Assembly (NCBI RefSeq): GCF_001440035.1
Contig: NZ_LJYG01000012.1
Span: 1 to 51,844, forward strand
From: Bradyrhizobium manausense
GTDB taxonomy: Bacteria; Pseudomonadota; Alphaproteobacteria; Rhizobiales; Xanthobacteraceae
DNA length: 51,844 nt
Direction: 5' to 3'
Position 1 is the stretch's first letter, and every line of letters starts with the position of its first letter. Under the pieces are notes generated by a model that worked only from the letters and a program-made list of their open reading frames with translations, was not told the origin of the DNA and did not search any database. A program made the position numbers and the translations under genes. This document shows, piece by piece, positions 26,150 through 33,986 of this stretch.

Positions 26150-27490
26150 ATGCGACCGAAGAAGCCCAAAGCGACGGGATCGGACGACCTGTTCCGGGCC
26201 AGGCTGGACCAGATCATCAATATGAAGCACGAGCTGGTTCAGCTCGCTGGCAAGATCGATTGGGACTGGATCGATGGGGAGATTGCGCCGCTCTACAGCG
26301 AGAACGGCCGGCCCGGGATAGCGACCCGCTTCGTGATCGGGTTGCTGCTGCTCAAGCACATTTACGGCCTGTCCGATGAGGGGGTGTGCGAGCGCTGGGT
26401 CCACGACCCATATTTCCAATACTTAACCGGCGAAGAGTTCTTCCAGCACGCCTTCCCGCACGAGCGCTCGGACCTGAGCCACTGGCGCAAGCGGCTCGGC
26501 GACAAGCTGGAGCTGCTCTTGGCCGAGAGCCTGCGGGTGGCGCACGAGGCCGGCGCGTTACGCGGCCAAGACCTCAAGCGGGTCACAGTCGATACCACGG
26601 TGCAGCCAAAGGCCATCACCTTCCCGACCGATGCCAAACTGCTGCACGCGGCAATCAAGGGGCTCAACCGTCTGGCGAGGAAGCACGGGATCAGGCTGCG
26701 GCAGTCCTATCTTCGCATTGCAAAGACCGCGGCCATGATGGCGGGGCGCTACGCTCATGCCAAGCAATTCAAACGGCATCAGCGGCAGTTGCGTATTCTG
26801 CGCAGCCGACTGGGCCGGATCATCCGCGATATCCGCCGCAAGATCGAAGGTCGGGCCGTGCTCGAGAATGCGTTCGCCCTCCCGCTCAGCCGGGCCTCCC
26901 AGATCCGCTCGCAGCAGCAGCGCCAGCGCGGCTGGAAGCTGTATTCCTTCCATGCCCCGGAGGTCGAGTGCATCGGCAAGGGCAAAGCAGCCGCGCCTTA
27001 CGGTGTCAAAGCCTCCATCGTCACCAACAACCGCCGTGCTCCCGGCGGCCTGTTCGTGCTGCACGCCAGGGCGCTACCCGATAACCCGTACGACGGTCAC
27101 ACCTTGCGGGACGTCATCGACCGCACCGAGACACTCACCGGCTGTGCGATCGAGCGGGCCTATGTCGACAAGGGATACCGCGGCCATGACGCGCAGAACC
27201 CGCGCCGTGTCTTCATCTCCGGCCAGAAGCGCGGCGTCTTCGGTGTCATCAAGCGCGAGCTGCGCCGCCGCTCTGCCATCGAACCCATCATCGGACACCT
27301 GAAGACCGATGGTCACCTCGGCCGCTGCTACCTCAAGGGCCGCCTCGGCGATGTGGTCAACGTTATCCTTTCGGCCGTCGGTCACAACTTCCGCCGCATC
27401 CTCGCCTGGTTGAGGGATCTTTGGTGCCTGATCTTGACCACTCTCATCACGGCCGCCAGCGACCGCTTACCGCTCAAATCGGTTTTTTAA
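26150..27490 (+). CDS. IS5-like DDE transposase, intact, 446 aa
   Basis: The ATG at 26150 follows GGAGG (26140-26144); GTG 26144 is less likely. DDE motifs are visible: VTVDTTVQ with the first Asp (about 147), AYVDKGYRGHD with the second, and RRRSAIEPIIGHLKTDGHLG with the Glu. The first 120 residues carry the conserved IS5 N-terminal region (RPGIATRFVIGLLLLKHIYG). The stop codon lies inside the right terminal repeat. It is complete and could be active. Confidence 0.92.
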   Translation: MRPKKPKATGSDDLFRARLDQIINMKHELVQLAGKIDWDWIDGEIAPLYSENGRPGIATRFVIGLLLLKHIYGLSDEGVCERWVHDPYFQYLTGEEFFQHAFPHERSDLSHWRKRLGDKLELLLAESLRVAHEAGALRGQDLKRVTVDTTVQPKAITFPTDAKLLHAAIKGLNRLARKHGIRLRQSYLRIAKTAAMMAGRYAHAKQFKRHQRQLRILRSRLGRIIRDIRRKIEGRAVLENAFALPLSRASQIRSQQQRQRGWKLYSFHAPEVECIGKGKAAAPYGVKASIVTNNRRAPGGLFVLHARALPDNPYDGHTLRDVIDRTETLTGCAIERAYVDKGYRGHDAQNPRRVFISGQKRGVFGVIKRELRRRSAIEPIIGHLKTDGHLGRCYLKGRLGDVVNVILSAVGHNFRRILAWLRDLWCLILTTLITAASDRLPLKSVF

Positions 27491-27597
27491 CGGACGACTT
27501 CGCTGTGTCGACAACAGGCCGCGTATAACAGCGTGAACAGGTGAAAGCCTCTCGCCGAACTGATGCGAAGCGCCCGCTGGACATTCACCTCCTCAGT

Positions 27598-28164
27598 TCA
27601 TGGTATGACGCTGCTGGCCTTCAGCGTGTCCCCGCCAATCTCGCGATTGCACGGACAGAGCTCGTCGGTCTGCAGCGCATCCAACACACGGAGGGTGTCC
27701 TTTGGGCTACGGCCAACATTCGGGGAGGTAGCATAGACATGCTGTATGCTGTTGTCGGGGGCGACGATGAAAGTATAGCGGTTGGCGACCCCCTCGGGCG
27801 CCCGAACGCCAAGTCCATCAACCAGCTCGCCCTTGGTGTCCGCGAACTGCCATATGGGCAGATGATGCAGGTCCTTATGCTCGCGCCGCCAGGCCAGCTT
27901 GCAGAACTCGTTGTCGGTCGAGCCGCCGAGCACGACCGCATCACGCTCGGTGAAATCCTTGGACAAGCGGCCAAACTCGGCGATTTCTGTCGGGCAGACG
28001 AAGGTAAAATCCTTAGGGTAAAAGAAGATGATCTTCCATTGCCCGGGGAAGCTCCTTTCAGTCAGCGTCTCAAACGCGCTCTGACCGTCCTCTTCCTGCG
28101 CGTGAAAGCCGGGCTTCACGCCGGTAATCTCGAACGACGGCAACTTACTTCCAATTCCAAGCAT
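27598..28164 (-). CDS. ahpC: AhpC-type peroxiredoxin, 188 aa
   Basis: This is a 2-Cys peroxiredoxin reducing peroxides. The peroxidatic Cys57 sits in KDFTFVCPTE. The C-terminal LQTDELCPCN gives two resolving-type cysteines, the arrangement of AhpC proteins that work with AhpD rather than AhpF. WQFADTKGEL and GRSPKDTLRVLDALQTDELC are also typical. A sigma-54 promoter lies about 53 bp upstream (28217-28232), suggesting NifA control and a nodule role. No ahpD follows: the IS5 element begins 100 bp downstream and may have displaced one. Confidence 0.93.
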   Translation of the reverse strand: MLGIGSKLPSFEITGVKPGFHAQEEDGQSAFETLTERSFPGQWKIIFFYPKDFTFVCPTEIAEFGRLSKDFTERDAVVLGGSTDNEFCKLAWRREHKDLHHLPIWQFADTKGELVDGLGVRAPEGVANRYTFIVAPDNSIQHVYATSPNVGRSPKDTLRVLDALQTDELCPCNREIGGDTLKASSVIP

Positions 28165-28216
28165 TCTGTTCTCACGTACTCTATTCGGGTGAAGGGAACA
28201 ATTCGGGCATCAGCGA

Positions 28217-28232
28217 AGCAAGCTAGATGCCA
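28217..28232 (-). promoter_or_regulatory. Sigma-54 promoter of ahpC
   Basis: The minus strand reads TGGCATCTAGCTTGCT, with GG and GC exactly 10 bp apart, matching TGGCAY-N5-TTGCW. Expected transcription start is near 28206, about 42 nt before the ahpC ATG. No convincing TGT-N10-ACA NifA site was found upstream. Confidence 0.8.
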
Positions 28233-28374
28233 TTCGTTCTCAAGACTGCTGAGTCTGTACCCAGACCGTGGCTGGGTGAATCTGCCCGGCCTTTCATTGC
28301 CTTGCCGAGGGGAGGCTGGAGGGAGACTGACAAGACGTGCAAGAAATGAGTGACGTTCATCAAGCGCAGCTATT

Positions 28375-28668
28375 CTACCAAGTTTTCTTCCAAATCGTCT
28401 TTTTGTCGACGCCGCATTCGGCGAGCGTCATCGCGGTCGAGGCACGAGGTGATCTTGCGCAGCGCACGCACAGCGCTAGACAAGTGTCAAGGGGTGGCAC
28501 TGGCGGTTCTCCATTAGCCAACGCCGGATGAAACGTAACTTCAGCCTCTTGCCATAGAGCGGAGCGGAGAAAATCGCCTACAAAAGGAGAGTGCTCAGGG
28601 TCGTAAGCCCCGCCGTTGTAGATACAATTCTCCAGCAGACGCCCTGAGTCAGGGCTGGGAGGGACCAT
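28375..28668 (-). CDS. Doubtful hypothetical protein, 97 aa
   Basis: An open frame with a protein-like stretch (LLENCIYNGGAYDPEHSPFV, GDFLRSALWQEAEVTF) and five cysteines. No ribosome site precedes the ATG and no family is recognised. It lies between the two sigma-54 promoters and upstream of ahpC on the same strand. It may be a gene remnant. Confidence 0.3.
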   Translation of the reverse strand: MVPPSPDSGRLLENCIYNGGAYDPEHSPFVGDFLRSALWQEAEVTFHPALANGEPPVPPLDTCLALCVRCARSPRASTAMTLAECGVDKKTIWKKTW

Positions 28669-28706
28669 TATCGGTCAACACTTTTCGTGTCGTCGTGTTC
28701 AGCCGT

Positions 28707-28740
28707 GTTCGGTTTTAGACGTTTGTGTCCAGAACCGAAC
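28707..28740. repeat. Inverted repeat GTTCGGTT / AACCGAAC upstream of the radical SAM operon
   Basis: Arms 28707-28714 and 28733-28740 are perfect 8-bp complements separated by 18 bp. They lie about 70-100 bp upstream of the sigma-54 promoter at 28804, the place where an enhancer-binding protein would bind. It is not the TGT-N10-ACA pattern of NifA. It could also be a weak terminator. Confidence 0.55.
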
Positions 28741-28803
28741 GTTTACTCGCTAAGTAGGCTTTCCTGCAGAGCCTAGCAAGCAAGACATGCGGGTCGTCTT
28801 TGA

Positions 28804-28819
28804 TGGCACGCCAATTGCT
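28804..28819 (+). promoter_or_regulatory. Sigma-54 promoter of the radical SAM / PrnB-like / GNAT operon
   Basis: TGGCACGCCAATTGCT matches the -24/-12 consensus TGGCACG-N4-TTGCW at every fixed base, with the required 10-bp gap between GG and GC. Transcription should start near 28830, leaving a leader of about 340 nt before the gene at 29174. In rhizobia such promoters in the symbiosis island are usually driven by NifA at low oxygen. Confidence 0.85.
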
Positions 28820-29173
28820 GGATACGAATAGGAAGTTTCGCAACATGTGGTGGTCTCGGTGTCCAGGTTTTGAAATGCGTGTACTCGATTGGTCGCAGAT
28901 CAATGCGATGGATGCTGCCCCGTGAGCGTGATCCGTCTGGGAGGCGTTGCGCCATGGGGGTGCTGCTGTCGCTATCCGTGCCGAACTATGACCGTCACCT
29001 TGGTGCCCGCGAAGAAGATGGCAACGCAGCATGTGACCAGCGTGGAGCGGGGCCGAGAATCCGCGCTGCTCGAATTGCGCGGGTCCTCATCGACCCAAAA
29101 CAGACAGTCGCCGCTCTGACACTTATGTGTCGTCGCGCCCCGCCGTCACACGGAAGCAAAAGGAGTCCAAAGA
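28820..29173 (+). other. Leader of the radical SAM operon, with a short open frame
   Basis: No full gene is visible. A 43-codon frame at 28988-29119 reads MTVTLVPAKKMATQHVTSVE and then RGRESALLELRG. It has no clear ribosome site, so I list it only as a possibility (leader peptide or precursor peptide). The rest shows nothing. Confidence 0.3.
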
Positions 29174-30658
29174 ATGCTCGCGCCTAGCTATTCCGAGGCC
29201 CTTGAGTTCGCGATCGACCGTTCCTACGACATTAACCTCGACATGCTGAGGTCGCAAAAACTGCACCTTGAGACTTACAACGATTATCTTGTCGGCACAT
29301 ATCCGCCTCTCAAAGCAATGGGCGAGCTGAATGCCGACAAATTGTTAGGTGAGATTACGCCATCGATTGACCTCTACTTTCACATACCCTTTTGTAATCA
29401 GTATTGCACGTTCTGTCACTTCGCTAAGGAAATCAATCCGCGTTCCGGACGTGTAGAGCGCTACCTGGCGGCTCTCGACAAGGAAATGAGTTGGTCGGAC
29501 GCGGCGCTCGCCGGTAGGTCTATTGAGACAGCTTTCTTTGGCGGTGGCACCCCCTCAATCTTGACCAACCCACAACTCAAAGCGCTATTTGACATGATCA
29601 ATCAGCGCTTTGATCTATCGAAGTCCGAAGTGAGTTTCGAATTACATCCCTCTCTTGGAAAGCAGGTGGACGCAGCAGAGCGCATATCCACCCTACTCAA
29701 AAACGGCGTAAACCGCTTCGTGCTGGGGGTTCAAAGTCTTGATCAGAATATATTGCGAATATTGAACCGCGGGCACGGTGTGGACGAGGTTAGGCAACTG
29801 GTTAAATTGCTGAATAAGCTGGGTGTTCAGAATCTGTCGCTAGACCTTATCTATGGGTTGCCGCAGCAAACGCTTCGAAGTTGGTATGACTCGCTCATCG
29901 GTCTTTTGGATATGGGCGTGGAGAAGTTCAATATCTTCCCATTGTTGTTCAAATCCACGGACCCCGTAGCTCGCCATTTGAGCAAAGGACGATACCAATT
30001 CGCTGGGGCGAAGGAGCGCATCGTCATGCATTTCATGGCAGAGCACATCCTCACGAGACTTGGCTATCGCCATGGCCCGATCTTCTATTGGACAAAGAAG
30101 TCGCAGCCGCACTCTGTTCAGCAGCGTCGCAAATACGATTCCTGGAACGACAATAATCTGGTCCCGTTTGGGGTTGGCGGGTTTGGCTACATGAGTCAGT
30201 GCCAATTCTATAACGAGGCACATTTAGATCGGTACTTAGACATGGTTGAGTCTGGCGCGAAGCCAGTGTGGAAAGGTGTCGTCCTGACGCAAGACGATCT
30301 GATGCGCAGAACAGTGATGCTCGCGTTGCGAAGTAGTGGAGTTCCGCTCTCCCGCTTCGAGAAGGAATTTGGAGTGTCCATGGAACAATACTTTCGTCGC
30401 GAGATCAAAAAACTAACTGAGGCGGGACTCATCAGCATTTCAAACGAAGGCGTGCTGACGTTAACCACCGCTGGCATTATCAATTCGGGAGCGGTATCGC
30501 TGCAATTTTTCTCCAACGAGGTGCTTGAGCGGGTCGCGCGAACCGACAGCAGGATCTTAGATAAACGAACTGATCTCATCGAGAAGCACGACTACTCACC
30601 GGCCGCCCGATACGGGGCGACTGCGGAAATGCAAGCGATTTTCAGCCAGGGCCGGTGA
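29174..30658 (+). CDS. HemN/HemW-like radical SAM protein, 494 aa
   Basis: The [4Fe-4S] motif C74-x3-C78-x2-C81 lies in YFHIPFCNQYCTFCHF. The fourth nearby Cys of true HemN is replaced by Phe. FFGGGTPSIL (121-130), LGVQSLDQNILRILNRGH and LSLDLIYGLPQQT follow as in the HemN/HemW superfamily, and a HemN C-terminal winged-helix domain is present. About 50 extra N-terminal residues and the operon context argue against a housekeeping coproporphyrinogen oxidase. A haem-handling role or a class C methyltransferase-like role is possible. The ATG follows AAAGGAG. It is first in a three-gene operon behind a sigma-54 promoter; the next gene starts at its stop. Confidence 0.85.
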   Translation: MLAPSYSEALEFAIDRSYDINLDMLRSQKLHLETYNDYLVGTYPPLKAMGELNADKLLGEITPSIDLYFHIPFCNQYCTFCHFAKEINPRSGRVERYLAALDKEMSWSDAALAGRSIETAFFGGGTPSILTNPQLKALFDMINQRFDLSKSEVSFELHPSLGKQVDAAERISTLLKNGVNRFVLGVQSLDQNILRILNRGHGVDEVRQLVKLLNKLGVQNLSLDLIYGLPQQTLRSWYDSLIGLLDMGVEKFNIFPLLFKSTDPVARHLSKGRYQFAGAKERIVMHFMAEHILTRLGYRHGPIFYWTKKSQPHSVQQRRKYDSWNDNNLVPFGVGGFGYMSQCQFYNEAHLDRYLDMVESGAKPVWKGVVLTQDDLMRRTVMLALRSSGVPLSRFEKEFGVSMEQYFRREIKKLTEAGLISISNEGVLTLTTAGIINSGAVSLQFFSNEVLERVARTDSRILDKRTDLIEKHDYSPAARYGATAEMQAIFSQGR

Positions 30659-31858
30659 GTGCTCGCTATGTTCGCCAGTATTTCCCCTCTTGCCCAAAGA
30701 TCGCCGCACAACTGCGCGCAAGACATGTTCTCTCATTTGACCGATCGCATTGATCGTCGACAACGAAAACGACCGCTTGGGCGATTCAGCGACTTTGTCG
30801 TCGATGAACTGCCACACGATATTGCGCAGATCAAATGCAGCGAGCGGCCGGATGAAGCGGTTAGGGTCCTCGGTCGCAGTATTAGCGCGATTGTAGCGGA
30901 CAAGGACTATGATGCGCTGGTGCGGGGGCTGCCGCACTCCGAGTTCGAGGTTGCCAAGACAGACATTCAATATCTCACCAATTGTGCTTATCACATGTCG
31001 GCGTTTGCCGGCCTCGATCCCGGGGATGCCGAATTGACGGTGGGGGAGGGCTTAAGTCGTCTTGCCCGCTTATCGCGCCAGCGGCAGCCTGGCATTGAGG
31101 TCCTCTCCTACGAGGATATGATACTTACGAATCCGGTGCAGACCGATCCGCGTGTCTACTGCCTTGGAGCGGCCGGGGTTGAGGAACGAGACTTTTGCTT
31201 AGGCCACCAACTCATCGAAAGCGAATTGCAGTTGGCAATCGACGCTCTGCTCGAGTTGCGAGATGTGGCTGACGCTGACGCCCATCAATGTCTTGCGCTA
31301 TGCATGAAGCACCTCGAGACAGCGAATAATGTCCTGACGCGCTTTCACGAACATATGTCGCCGGATCTATTTGGCCAGTTCCGCGTGTTTTACGCAAAGA
31401 ATCCTTACAAGGATCGGCTTGGCCCGAGCGGCAGATTCTCGGGCCGTATTGTGGCCGCCTCAGTGCTGCTGATCGGCGAAGAGCTTTTCCTGCAGAAACC
31501 GCAATTTTTTTCGGATGTATATCGGCTGTCCGAGTACTACCCGCAAGCGTACATTCGTAAGGTATTCCGCTGGTTGTCGCCAAACAAAGAAGACGCGTGG
31601 CTCAAACCGGATTGGCTGGAAGGAAAAGCGGACTTCCCTCGATATGCAACCATTTCGCCCGTGATAGAGCACGGCAACAGTGAAATCCGAATGCTGCGGG
31701 CCTCCTGTGTTCGTGCGCTGGATCGGTTTACCTTGATGCACCATAGTACGGCTTTGAAGTATACGGTTGAGCCCGGTCGACCGGTTGTCGGAGTTGAGGC
31801 ATCGGAAAGTATCGACGCTGTCCTTTTGCAGAGACTGTTGCCGACGGCGCCTCAGTAA
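30659..31858 (+). CDS. PrnB / indoleamine-dioxygenase-like haem protein (tentative), 399 aa
   Basis: The order of features recalls PrnB (monodechloroaminopyrrolnitrin synthase), a haem enzyme of the tryptophan/indoleamine dioxygenase superfamily. These are NPVQTDPRVYCLG, a long helical stretch (IESELQLAIDALLELRDVAD), MSPDLFGQFRVFYAKNPYKD, then RLGPSGRFSG, and near the end RALDRFTLMHH. R356-F357-x3-H361 matches R-F-x3-H around the PrnB haem-ligand His, from memory. Such enzymes act on tryptophan-type substrates. GTG 30659 directly follows the upstream stop; ATG 30668 is an alternative. Loss of the reading frame is not seen. The family call is from pattern memory and needs a structure search. 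Confidence 0.55.
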   Translation: MLAMFASISPLAQRSPHNCAQDMFSHLTDRIDRRQRKRPLGRFSDFVVDELPHDIAQIKCSERPDEAVRVLGRSISAIVADKDYDALVRGLPHSEFEVAKTDIQYLTNCAYHMSAFAGLDPGDAELTVGEGLSRLARLSRQRQPGIEVLSYEDMILTNPVQTDPRVYCLGAAGVEERDFCLGHQLIESELQLAIDALLELRDVADADAHQCLALCMKHLETANNVLTRFHEHMSPDLFGQFRVFYAKNPYKDRLGPSGRFSGRIVAASVLLIGEELFLQKPQFFSDVYRLSEYYPQAYIRKVFRWLSPNKEDAWLKPDWLEGKADFPRYATISPVIEHGNSEIRMLRASCVRALDRFTLMHHSTALKYTVEPGRPVVGVEASESIDAVLLQRLLPTAPQ

Positions 31859-31892
31859 GCATGGGGGTGCTATTTGCGTAGGAGAAAAGTTG

Positions 31893-32444
31893 ATGGCGGG
31901 AGAGACGGCGGCCGTCGAGGCCAGTTGGCAATCGATGTCGACGTCTCAAGGCGAGGTGATCTTTCGTCGGTTCGAGCTAGGAGATGCCGATGATGTATGG
32001 CATCTGCATAGAGCCGCATCGGACGATGGTGGCGTGCGCGGGCCGGAAGGGACGTGGGAGGATGACTTGCGCAATATCGTGGAAGTATACATCAAGCCGG
32101 GCGGTGACTTCTTACTTGCCCATATTGGTTCTCAACTCGTCGCCATGGGGGGATTGAAGGCTGTGGATGCTGATGTCGCACAGCTGAAGCGCATGCGCGT
32201 CGATCCGGCCTTTCGAAGGCGAGGGTTTGGAAGGAGACTTCTTCGTGAACTCGAATCGAGAGCCGTTGCTGCGGGTTTCAAGCGGATCGTGCTGGACACG
32301 ACAATGATCCAACTAGGTGCTCAAAGGCTTTATGAGGCCGCGGACTATGTTCGCTGCAGGGAGGGGACGCTGCACGGATATGCAGTGATCTTCTACGAGA
32401 AGCGGTTGGCAGACGAGGCTGGAGCTCTCCAATTGGCCAAGTGA
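31893..32444 (+). CDS. GNAT-family acetyltransferase, 183 aa
   Basis: The start MAGETAAVEAS at 31893 follows TAGGAGAAAAGTTG. The GNAT fold is plain: VIFRRFELGDADDVWHLHRA (strand 1, helix 1), FLLAHIGSQLVAMGGLKAV, then motif A LKRMRVDPAFRRRGFGRRLL with the R-x2-G-x-G/R acetyl-CoA loop. RIVLDTTMIQLGAQRLYEAA and DYVRC follow (motif B). It probably acetylates a small amine. It is the third gene of the operon, 34 bp after the PrnB-like gene, which suggests tailoring of the same product. Confidence 0.88.
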   Translation: MAGETAAVEASWQSMSTSQGEVIFRRFELGDADDVWHLHRAASDDGGVRGPEGTWEDDLRNIVEVYIKPGGDFLLAHIGSQLVAMGGLKAVDADVAQLKRMRVDPAFRRRGFGRRLLRELESRAVAAGFKRIVLDTTMIQLGAQRLYEAADYVRCREGTLHGYAVIFYEKRLADEAGALQLAK

Positions 32445-32640
32445 GCTCGCGCGCATGAGGCAGCTTCATGGCAGGCTAAAACGACGTGAGGTGCTCCTTG
32501 TGTCGTGCGTGTCCCACCTAGAGAGAGAAAGCCGCGCACCGATTGACAAAACAACGAGATGGTCACTTGGAAGATGGTCCCTTATTGGCGTTATCAAGCT
32601 TGTGACGCCCACAAGGCCGATGGAACTAGCATTACAGTTG

Positions 32641-32840
32641 GTGCGCCGGGAGGCCGGCAAGGAGTAGTGGTGGAAGTCCACTGCGATGAAGGAGTAGCGA
32701 CCCACATCGGCCGCGAGCCGTGCGCAGGCGTCCGCGAGGATGTCGGCGAAGCGTCGGCAGGGGAGCGCATAGGCCAGCCATCGAGCTGCGAGAGAATGTT
32801 TTCCCGAGAGCCGACGCTGTCAACTGAGCGGAAGGCGACA
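32641..32840 (+). mobile_element. Group II intron 5' fragment
   Basis: It begins GTGCGCCGGGAGGCCGGCAA, the GUGYG start of group II introns, and continues with GTGGAAGTCCACTGCGATGA and GTAGCGACCCACATCGG, as in the 5' domain I of bacterial introns. An imperfect inverted copy lies at 33419-33619. No reverse transcriptase gene is present in either, so both are dead scraps. Confidence 0.55.
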
Positions 32841-32844
32841 AGAA

Positions 32845-33327
32845 GGGGTTCTTCCGCATATTTGGTGCAGGGTGCAGGATTCACGGACAGTTCGAATAAG
32901 GGCATAAGCTCGGAATCGCAGTCGACGCCCTTGATTCGCCTTGCTCCATGCCTTCTGCTCGCTGATTTCCTCCGAGCTTTCGATTGTCCAGAGTCTTCCC
33001 CAGACCGACGGGGTGGTGCTCGTGGCTCGGCCGAAGTCAGCGGTCTCACTCTGTCCCTGTTGCGGCTACCAGACGGGTCGCGTCCACAGCCACTACGTGC
33101 GACGCTTAGCCGATCTTCCGTGGCAGGGGCGGGTTGTCGAAATCCGGCTTCACGCGCGACGGTTTCGATGCGCGAATCCGCAATGCCCGCGTCGGATATT
33201 CACCGAGCGGCTACCAGCAACGGTGCGACCGAAAGCAAGACGCACAACCCGCCTCGGCGAGAGCCAGCTGGCGATCGGCTTTGCGATCGGCGGTAAGTCC
33301 GGCTCACGCCTGTCGCGCAAACTGGCT
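32845..33327 (+). mobile_element. ISL3-family element, 5' part only
   Basis: It starts with GGGGTTCTTCCGCATATTTG, the ISL3-type end. The encoded N-terminal zinc-finger part reads CPCCGYQTGRVHSHYVRRLA, RCANPQCPRRIFTERLPATV and GESQLAIGFAIGG. The sequence breaks off at 33327, where the IS630 terminal piece begins, so the helix-turn-helix and catalytic DDE parts are missing. The first 350 bp are almost identical to 48364-48714, in the same orientation. Confidence 0.85.
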
Positions 33328-33370
33328 AGCGCCCCTTCAAAAACAAACGTATCACTCAGCTATGATTCCG
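33328..33370 (+). repeat. 43-bp IS630-family 3' terminus, inverted copy of 47701-47743
   Basis: The 43 bases from AGCGCCCCTTC to TATGATTCCG are the exact reverse complement of 47701-47743, where they form the end of an IS630 remnant. Here they stand alone, fused to the ISL3 fragment. The rest of that IS630 copy is gone. Confidence 0.9.
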
Positions 33371-33418
33371 AGTAACGCCGGGGACGTCCAGGTGCTCGCG
33401 TTGTTGCACCTGTCCGCG

Positions 33419-33619
33419 TCGCCTTCCGCTCTGAGTACAGCGTCGGCTCCCGGGACAATCTTCTTTCGCCGCTCAATGGCTGGCCTGCATGCTCCCCTGC
33501 CGACGCTTCGCCAGCGCCCTCACGGACGCTGCCGCACGGCTTGGGGCCCACATGGGGCGCTACTCCTTCATCGTAACGGACTCTCACCATTTATCCTTGC
33601 CGGCCTCCCGGCGTACACT
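33419..33619 (-). mobile_element. Group II intron 5' fragment, inverted partner of 32641-32840
   Basis: Read on the minus strand from 33619 it begins GTACGCCGGGAGGCCGGCAA and follows the copy at 32641 with scattered differences (CGATGAAGGAGTAGCG, GGCGAAGCGTCGGCAGGGGA). The two fragments face each other around the ISL3 and IS630 scraps. Confidence 0.5.
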
Positions 33620-33986
33620 CAGTCAGACTAGGAGAAGACCATGGTAAATCTTGTGTGCCAGAACCCAGATGACTGAATCTGGTTCAGTCAGTCAGTCTGC
33701 AAGAGCTTGCAGCCACAAATCTGGCTGATGTCCGGTTCGGTGAAGACCGCTGCTATCTAAGTAGCGAGGGCGGGAAGCTAAGTCCTCTACTTACGCGATC
33801 GCACCGTCGCTGAGCGCCCAATCGGGGGACGTCACGGATCGATGACCGCGACCCTGGGGCCGCCCTTTGAGAGTGTGGCTAACCGGCTATCAATGCTTGG
33901 TAAGACTCCGTGGGAGCACGTCAAGTATGTGCTCAGGCCGGCGAAGCGTTTGACCTACGGCGTAACGAGACGAAAAGGCAATTAAG
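33620..33986. other. No gene seen
   Basis: A short run TCAGTCAGTCAGTC is visible near 33685. No supported reading frame, RNA gene or known element end was found. Confidence 0.3.

Larger units (their letters stand above)
25982..27498 (+). mobile_element. Complete IS5-like insertion sequence, 1517 bp
   Basis: Ends are GTTGTCCGT (25982) and, read inward, GTCGTCCGT (27498), 8 of 9 bases matching. The element is flanked by the 6-bp direct repeat TTCGCT at 25976-25981 and 27499-27504, so it inserted here on its own. A 6-bp duplication is longer than for most IS5 subgroups. One intact transposase gene fills it. A second copy, inverted, lies at 1-549. Confidence 0.92.

Noticed and set aside
28870..29187. 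105-codon frame in the radical SAM leader
   Set aside because: Arg-rich, no ribosome site, and overlaps the start of the real gene.
29174..30658. Housekeeping coproporphyrinogen III oxidase HemN
   Set aside because: The motif lacks the extra Cys after CxxxCxxC, the N-terminus is extended, and the operon partners are not haem-synthesis genes.
32559..33296. Long open frame on the plus strand
   Set aside because: It crosses the group II intron fragment and the ISL3 start in the wrong frame; the real ISL3 frame is at 32941 onward.
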